DNA of 20,850 nucleotides. Source: JAAYJR01 sp964563975. Its GTDB lineage: Bacteria > Bacteroidota > Bacteroidia > Bacteroidales > Prolixibacteraceae. This document shows positions 16,149 to 20,850 of the stretch, piece after piece. The DNA lies in contig CAZLZJ010000040.1 in the NCBI GenBank assembly GCA_964563975.1, forward strand, positions 1 to 20,850. Direction: 5' to 3'. The notes beneath the pieces were generated by a model that did not search any database, was not told where the DNA came from, and was given only the letters and a program-made list of their open reading frames with translations. A program made the position numbers and the translations under genes. Position 1 is the stretch's first letter, and every line of letters starts with the position of its first letter.

Positions 16149-17585
16149 TTAAAATTCTACATTTTTAGGTGTTCTTGGAAAAGCAATAACATCACGAATA
16201 TTCCCCATTCCTGTAATAAATTGCATAAATCTTTCAAATCCGAGCCCGAATCCGCTGTGTACAACACTTCCGAACCTGCGTGTATCCAGATACCACCACA
16301 TCTCTTCGGTAGGGATATCCATCTCTTTCATTCGGGATTTTAGTCTCTCAAGGTCTTCTTCCCGTTGTGAACCGCCTATTATTTCCCCAATTTGAGGAAA
16401 TAATACATCCATCGCTTTAACTGTTTTATTGTCGTCATTTTGTTTCATATAAAAGGCTTTTATCTCTTTTGGATAATCTGTTAAAATGACAGGGCATTTA
16501 AAATGTTTTTCAACTAAGTATCTTTCATGTTCACTTTGAAGGTCAATTCCCCATTCAACCGGGAACTGAAATTTATTTTTTTTGTATTGTTTAGAACTTT
16601 TCAATATTTCTATTGCTTCCGTGTATGTTATTCTTATAAATTTACTGTTTAGCACAAACTCCAGTTTTTCATTAAGATCCATAGATCTTTGATTTTTTGG
16701 TTTGTCTTTTTCTTCATTGGCAAGTCTGTCGGCCAGAAATTTTAAATCATCCTTGCAATTTTCAAGAGCATATGCAATTAAATATTTAAGGAACTCTTCG
16801 GCAAGATCCATATTATCATTGAGGTCGTAGAATGCCATTTCCGGTTCAATCATCCAAAATTCGGCCAGATGTCTTGTCGTATTTGAATTTTCTGCTCTGA
16901 ATGTTGGCCCGAAAGTATATATTTCACCTAATGCTAATGCACCAAGCTCTCCTTCGAGTTGGCCTGAAACAGTTAGATTGGCAGCTTTGCCAAAAAAGTC
17001 TTTACTGAAGTCTGCCCGGCCATTATCCAAGAGAGGTGGATTTACAGGATCAAGAACCGTTACTCTAAACATTTGCCCTGCTCCTTCTGCATCGCTTGCT
17101 GTTATTACCGGGGTATGCAGGTAGTAGAACCCTTTTTCATTGAAGTATTTATGAATGGCAAAAGCCATTGCATGGCGAATTCTGAATATGGCACCAAAAG
17201 TATTGGTACGAAATCTGAGATGAGCATTTTCACGTAAAAATTCAAGTGTATGTTTTTTTGGTTGAATAGGGAATTTATCAGGATCTGCCAGGCCGAGCAA
17301 CTCAATTTTATCGGCATTAAGTTCCAGGCTTTGCCCGCTGCCTTTGGATGCGGCTAAGGTGCCTTCTACTGCTAAGGCAGTACCGGTGTTAATCATTTTT
17401 AAAAAATTTTCTCCAAATTTTTCAGTATCGGCTACTACTTGAAGGCTGAAAATGACAGAACCGTCATTAATATTGATGAATGAAACGTTTTTACTGGCTC
17501 TTTTTGTTCTGACCCAGCCCTTTACCAATGCCTTTTTTCCGGGTAGGCCATTTTTCAAAATCTCTTTTACTTTCTCTCTCTTCAT
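16149..17585 (-). CDS. asnS: Asparagine--tRNA ligase
   Basis: This 478-residue class IIb synthetase charges tRNA-Asn with asparagine in the cytosol. An N-terminal OB-fold anticodon-binding domain (about 20-100, with V-K-G-W-V-R-T-K-R) precedes the catalytic domain. Motif 2 is seen at F-R-A-E-N-S-N-T-T-R-H (229-239), and motif 3 as G-F-G-L-G-F-E-R-F near 445-453. The phrase A-E-F-W-M-I-E-P-E-M-A-F after motif 2 is typical of AsnRS, not AspRS. I take the ATG at 17583-17585 as the start; an in-frame ATG 33 bases upstream adds 11 residues that do not look like part of the fold. A TAnnTTTG box sits about 75 bases upstream. Downstream rpoN is in the same orientation. Confidence 0.97.
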   Translation of the reverse strand: MKREKVKEILKNGLPGKKALVKGWVRTKRASKNVSFININDGSVIFSLQVVADTEKFGENFLKMINTGTALAVEGTLAASKGSGQSLELNADKIELLGLADPDKFPIQPKKHTLEFLRENAHLRFRTNTFGAIFRIRHAMAFAIHKYFNEKGFYYLHTPVITASDAEGAGQMFRVTVLDPVNPPLLDNGRADFSKDFFGKAANLTVSGQLEGELGALALGEIYTFGPTFRAENSNTTRHLAEFWMIEPEMAFYDLNDNMDLAEEFLKYLIAYALENCKDDLKFLADRLANEEKDKPKNQRSMDLNEKLEFVLNSKFIRITYTEAIEILKSSKQYKKNKFQFPVEWGIDLQSEHERYLVEKHFKCPVILTDYPKEIKAFYMKQNDDNKTVKAMDVLFPQIGEIIGGSQREEDLERLKSRMKEMDIPTEEMWWYLDTRRFGSVVHSGFGLGFERFMQFITGMGNIRDVIAFPRTPKNVEF

Positions 17586-17659
17586 GTGTAAATTATTATA
17601 TGTTGCTGCTGATTGCAATTATTTATATTTCATAATTGTCAATATAAAAACAAGAATTA

Positions 17660-17690
17660 CAAAAGTATATGTTTATCATGATTTTTGCAT
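17660..17690 (-). promoter_or_regulatory. asnS: Candidate promoter for asnS-rpoN
   Basis: On the minus strand, TACTTTTG (17667 down to 17660) matches TAnnTTTG exactly. Twenty bases upstream is ATG (17690-17688), one base off the TTG of the -33 element. The predicted leader is about 70 bases. The 217-base gap 17586-17802 otherwise holds only the terminator of the oxidoreductase gene. Confidence 0.45.
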
Positions 17691-17728
17691 AGCAAGGCAT
17701 CATATTTTTGGTTTTACCGACTTATATT

Positions 17729-17763
17729 AAAAAAGCCGTTCACAAAATTGCGAACAGCTTTTT
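17729..17763 (-). terminator. Intrinsic terminator of the exported-oxidoreductase gene
   Basis: Read on the minus strand, arm AAAAAGCTGTTC pairs with GAACGGCTTTTT across a 10-base loop: a 12-bp stem with one U.G wobble, ending in a run of six T. In the plus direction the same pair is a C-A mismatch, so the structure favours minus-strand RNA. It lies about 40 bases past the stop of the upstream oxidoreductase gene and separates it from asnS. Confidence 0.8.
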
Positions 17764-17802
17764 ACCAAGTTGATTGATTTTTGGTTTTTACCGGAGCATA
17801 TT

Positions 17803-19161
17803 TTAAGATTGCTCAAGTGTTCCGGGAACCGGTATAGTGGCTTTTTCGATATAACCGATATTACCCATTATATATTTTTCAGGTCCCAGTTTCATATCCG
17901 AATTCATCATCTCTTCGTATGATACCTCTTTACCTGTATAGGCAGAAACCCTTCCCATGATAGCAACTAAATTTGAAATAGCTGTTTGTTCAGCTTCATT
18001 GACGGGGATATCTTTACGGATGCAGGTTACCAAGTCGATATGCTCCTGAAGGAAAGGGCTTATTTCAGAAGCTTCTGCAACAAACAGCTGGTTACCCGAT
18101 GAGTCAATGATTTGTGGTTTGTGCCCGGTTGTTGTTGCAATAGCTTTTGTTCCGTTAAAAACTTCGTATACGCCGTTTGCACATCCGTTAATCTGCCGGC
18201 AGGTGCTGTGCATATGGCGACCATCTTCATAAAGGTAGTCGATACTAAAGTTATCGTACTGATCGCCTGTTACTCTTCTTTGTCTTGAGCCAAATCCGAG
18301 AGCTTTTACAGGATGAGTCCCCATATACCATGTAGCTACGTCAAGGTTATGGATATGTTGTTCAACTATATGATCACCTGAAAGCCAACACCAGTTTACC
18401 CAGTCGCGTATCATCCATTCCATTTCACTCCAGTCAGGATTATTATCCCGGTGCCATAGTTTGCCGCCATTCCAGTATACATTGGCTGAAACAATATTTC
18501 CTATTGCATTATTATTGATCTCTTTGAGAAGGTTAATATAGCTGTGTTCATGTCTTCTTTGTGTGCCTGTAACAATCTTTAATCCTTGAGCATCAGCCAT
18601 TTTAGCAGCTGCAATAACCTGTCGTATACCTGTCGGGTCTACGGCTACGGGTTTTTCCATAAAAACATGTTTACGGGCTTTTACAGCAGCTTCAAAATGT
18701 TGAGCCCTGAATTTTGGCGAGGTAGCTAAAATAACTATATCTACATCAGTATCAATTACTTTTTCAAAAGCATCAAAGCCTATAAAACACTTTTCCTGAG
18801 GAATATCTATCCCTTTTTGCTCTTTAAGTTTATTTTTCAGGTTATCGATTCTATCCTGAAAAACATCTCCCAATGCTGTAATAGTGAGATTTGGACCTGC
18901 ATCCAGGAAGTTCAGGGCTGCACCTGATCCCCGGCCTCCACATCCGATAACACCGGCTTTTAACTCTTTTCCATCAGGTGCCGAGGGTAATAAGGGAGGG
19001 AGGTTTAATTCTCTGGGTGTCCAGTCATATTTGCCTGATAACCTGGAATCATCACCGCCTTTTGAACATGCTGAAAATGTACTAAGTCCCATAGCTCCGG
19101 CAGCGCCTACAGTAGCAGCTCCGGTTAAAAATTTACGACGTGAAAAATTATTGTTGCTCAT
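17803..19161 (-). CDS. Tat-exported Gfo/Idh/MocA family oxidoreductase
   Basis: This 452-residue protein starts with a strong Tat leader: S-R-R-K-F-L at 7-12, an Ala/Gly-rich hydrophobic stretch, then F-S-A-Cys32, a weak lipobox. The Rossmann fold begins at V-I-G-C-G-G-R-G (71-78), the lysine motif E-K-P is at 169-171, and H-I-H-N-L-D at 269-274 supplies the family His271 and Asp274. Tat export of a nucleotide-binding oxidoreductase is known for glucose-fructose oxidoreductase, which carries its NADP across the membrane already bound. I chose the ATG at 19159-19161 because it puts the RR motif at residues 8-9; an upstream ATG in frame adds 39 residues and overlaps the preceding gene. It lies 34 bases downstream of the tetraheme-SUMF1 gene and ends before a clear terminator. 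The substrate is unknown. Confidence 0.9.
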   Translation of the reverse strand: MSNNNFSRRKFLTGAATVGAAGAMGLSTFSACSKGGDDSRLSGKYDWTPRELNLPPLLPSAPDGKELKAGVIGCGGRGSGAALNFLDAGPNLTITALGDVFQDRIDNLKNKLKEQKGIDIPQEKCFIGFDAFEKVIDTDVDIVILATSPKFRAQHFEAAVKARKHVFMEKPVAVDPTGIRQVIAAAKMADAQGLKIVTGTQRRHEHSYINLLKEINNNAIGNIVSANVYWNGGKLWHRDNNPDWSEMEWMIRDWVNWCWLSGDHIVEQHIHNLDVATWYMGTHPVKALGFGSRQRRVTGDQYDNFSIDYLYEDGRHMHSTCRQINGCANGVYEVFNGTKAIATTTGHKPQIIDSSGNQLFVAEASEISPFLQEHIDLVTCIRKDIPVNEAEQTAISNLVAIMGRVSAYTGKEVSYEEMMNSDMKLGPEKYIMGNIGYIEKATIPVPGTLEQS

Positions 19162-19195
19162 GATATAATGTTTTAGATAAATTTTGAAGTTAAAT

Positions 19196-20731
19196 TTAAT
19201 TAATTTTTCCGGTTTTTTGATCAAATTCACAAACAACTCTGAAACTGATGAAATTGCAGTCTGAGAGCCACCATTCACTTTTTGGCATTTGCGGGTCAGT
19301 TTTTAACCAGTCATCTGTTTTTGTATAATCTCTTGAGGCTGATCTTACATCACCGGCCTGGCTTCTGAATGATCCTCCCCTGATAACACGCTCATCCCCT
19401 GAAGCAGGGCCTTTGGGATCAGTTGTGCCATCATCGAGACTTTGGTAGGCATCTTCAGCATACCAGTCGGAACAATATTCAGCAGCATTGCCGATCATAT
19501 TTTTTAATCCGTATGGATTGGGTTCGACCATATCGGGTGTTTCGGTTTTTGCATGGCTGTTACCTGCATAGATAACATATTTATTAATCAGATCGCTCGT
19601 TTTTCCAAATAATTTCCCGAGAAATTTTTTCTCTGTAAAATCTTTTGGATTTCCTTCAAAGAAATAGGGTGTTTCTGTTCCGCCGCGCGCAGCATACTCC
19701 CATTCTGCTTCTGTTGGCAGACGATAAGTTTTTCCGGTTACCTGGGAAAGCCATTTACAATATATTTCTGCAGCATGGAATGTCATAGTGATGGCAGGTC
19801 TGTCACCTAATCCCCAATTTTGATCAGGTTGTCCATAAGGAGGTGTAGGCCCTGTTATTGCATCAACGTCGGTTTCTACTCTGGTGCCCTCAGTGTCGGT
19901 CGAACGTCCTTCAGCTGCTGTGGCACTATAGAAAGCAAGGTATTCATCCCAGGTTACTTCAATTTCTGCCATAAAAAAGGGACTAATATTAATCTCTTTT
20001 TGGGGTTGTTCATCTTGTTTGTTCATCTGTTCCTCTTTTGGGCTTCCGATCTTAAAAGAGCCACCGGGAATTGCTTTCATACTGAATGAAACGCTTGTAT
20101 TGGGAATAGTTTCCGTAAAATCTTCGTGCGAATTTACTACTGCAGCTTCAGTAAAGAGATCTTTTTCTGCTACTCCCGTGCTGCCAAATTCAACATTAAC
20201 CGCATGCAGGAAATTCGGATCATAATGACCTGCATTCAGATGGCAGTTTATGCATTTGAGATCATCTTCATTTTGTGTATAGTAAAGGTGAGCCTCCTGG
20301 CCATCTTTAGTGAGAGTCAGCGGAAACAGATTTACGTGACAGTGAACACATGATTCCTGAAAAACATGTTTTTCAGCATATTCGAGTGTTGATTTCAACT
20401 CCCAATTATAATCTGCGCTGTCTTTAAATATGTATCCGTAAATATCTTTGATACCTACAGCTATTTTCTCTTTCAGAAACCCCTTTCCTTTTGGGGGAAG
20501 GTGACACTCAACACAATCTGTTATAACTCCTGATTGTGTATCGTAGTGCATTGATAATTTCCAGGAATCGAAAACATGGGGATGTACATGGCAGATAGCA
20601 CATGATTCATTTGTTGAGGTATAATCCATCAATTTGTTAAAATAAACAGCAAAAAGAAGTCCCAGCACAAAACCTGCAAAAAGTATGAGAAGTAATCTTT
20701 TTCGTAAAAATAAACTTAGTTTTTTAAGCAT
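19196..20731 (-). CDS. Tetraheme NapC/NrfH-type cytochrome fused to a SUMF1-like domain
   Basis: This 511-residue protein is a fusion. An N-terminal membrane anchor (about 12-32, positive inside) is followed by four c-type heme sites: Cys44-47/His48, Cys73-76/His77, Cys128-131/His132 and Cys160-163/His164. The spacing and the segment F-D-S-W-K-L-S-M-H-Y between hemes 1 and 2 match the NapC/NirT/NrfH family of membrane quinol dehydrogenases. From about residue 215 to the end lies a formylglycine-generating-enzyme-like domain: I-P-G-G-S-F-K-I-G-S (221-230), Y-R-L-P-T-E-A-E-W-E-Y-A-A-R-G-G (336-351), G-N-A-A-E-Y-C-S-D-W (414-423) and R-G-G-S-F (451-455). The copper-binding cysteine pair of true FGE after R-G-G-S is absent. 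Both parts should lie on the outer face of the inner membrane. No frameshift is seen. The downstream neighbour is an exported oxidoreductase. Confidence 0.9.
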   Translation of the reverse strand: MLKKLSLFLRKRLLLILFAGFVLGLLFAVYFNKLMDYTSTNESCAICHVHPHVFDSWKLSMHYDTQSGVITDCVECHLPPKGKGFLKEKIAVGIKDIYGYIFKDSADYNWELKSTLEYAEKHVFQESCVHCHVNLFPLTLTKDGQEAHLYYTQNEDDLKCINCHLNAGHYDPNFLHAVNVEFGSTGVAEKDLFTEAAVVNSHEDFTETIPNTSVSFSMKAIPGGSFKIGSPKEEQMNKQDEQPQKEINISPFFMAEIEVTWDEYLAFYSATAAEGRSTDTEGTRVETDVDAITGPTPPYGQPDQNWGLGDRPAITMTFHAAEIYCKWLSQVTGKTYRLPTEAEWEYAARGGTETPYFFEGNPKDFTEKKFLGKLFGKTSDLINKYVIYAGNSHAKTETPDMVEPNPYGLKNMIGNAAEYCSDWYAEDAYQSLDDGTTDPKGPASGDERVIRGGSFRSQAGDVRSASRDYTKTDDWLKTDPQMPKSEWWLSDCNFISFRVVCEFDQKTGKIN

Positions 20732-20778
20732 TTTTGTAGCTTTATAAATTCAGAAAGAATTAAATTTTTAAGAAAAGC

Positions 20779-20810
20779 CAAAAATAATAATTAATAATTT
20801 TAATGATCAG
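20779..20810 (-). promoter_or_regulatory. Candidate promoter for the tetraheme-SUMF1 gene
   Basis: On the minus strand, TATTTTTG (20786 down to 20779) matches TAnnTTTG, with CTG (one base off TTG) 21 bases upstream at 20810-20808. The leader would be about 40 bases. The flank is strongly AT-rich, so a chance match is possible. Nothing else is recognisable in 20732-20850. Confidence 0.35.
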
Positions 20811-20850
20811 TTAATAATGTTTTTATCGCTAATTTAGAATCAATCAAATT

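Noticed and set aside
19162..19278. 39-residue N-terminal extension of the exported oxidoreductase
   Set aside because: It overlaps the end of the tetraheme-SUMF1 gene and would bury the twin-arginine leader, which needs to be near the N-terminus.

Overview
The window looks like chromosomal DNA from a low-GC member of the Bacteroidota, probably an environmental, facultatively or strictly anaerobic Bacteroidales/Marinilabiliales-type organism. The signs are AT-rich intergenic DNA, starts without clear Shine-Dalgarno sequences, matches to the Bacteroidota -7 box TAnnTTTG, a PiT transporter carrying its own PhoU-like domain, a Bacteroidota-style GH2 lipoprotein, many Tat-tagged 'MxRRxFIK' proteins, and an asnS-rpoN pair. 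The genus call is inference. The window has twelve protein genes, all apparently intact. I see no rRNA, tRNA, CRISPR array, insertion sequence or attachment site, and no gene-free stretch longer than about 220 bases.

Layout. (1) Bases 5-5468 form a carbohydrate/small-molecule block: a hotdog thioesterase and a cytosolic Gfo/Idh/MocA oxidoreductase on the minus strand, a Tat-tagged hydroxypyruvate-isomerase-like TIM barrel transcribed divergently, and a large GH2 lipoprotein on the minus strand. (2) Bases 5624-10263 are a tight plus-strand three-gene operon: a polytopic membrane protein with an embedded spermidine-synthase-like Rossmann domain, an AmmeMemoRadiSam-type radical SAM enzyme with an export-like leader, and a porin-like outer-membrane barrel. 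(3) Bases 10338-14606 are a phosphate module: a PiT-PhoU fusion transporter divergent from a PhoR-like kinase and a PhoB-like regulator. (4) Bases 14633-17585 hold asnS followed by rpoN (sigma-54) on the minus strand. (5) Bases 17803-20731 hold a minus-strand pair: a membrane tetraheme NapC/NrfH-type cytochrome fused to a formylglycine-generating-enzyme-like (SUMF1) domain, then a Tat-exported Gfo/Idh/MocA oxidoreductase, closed by a clear intrinsic terminator.

How they may work together. The phosphate module is self-consistent: the kinase has almost no extracytoplasmic domain and no obvious PAS domain, so the PhoU-like tail on the adjacent transporter is a natural candidate for the phosphate signal. 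The two best candidates for something not well described are the three-gene membrane/radical-SAM/barrel operon, where the synthase domain has lost both active-site aspartates and the radical SAM protein has no AMMECR1 or Memo partner nearby, and the tetraheme-SUMF1 fusion paired with an exported sugar-oxidoreductase-like protein. Function for both is inferred from motifs and gene order only.
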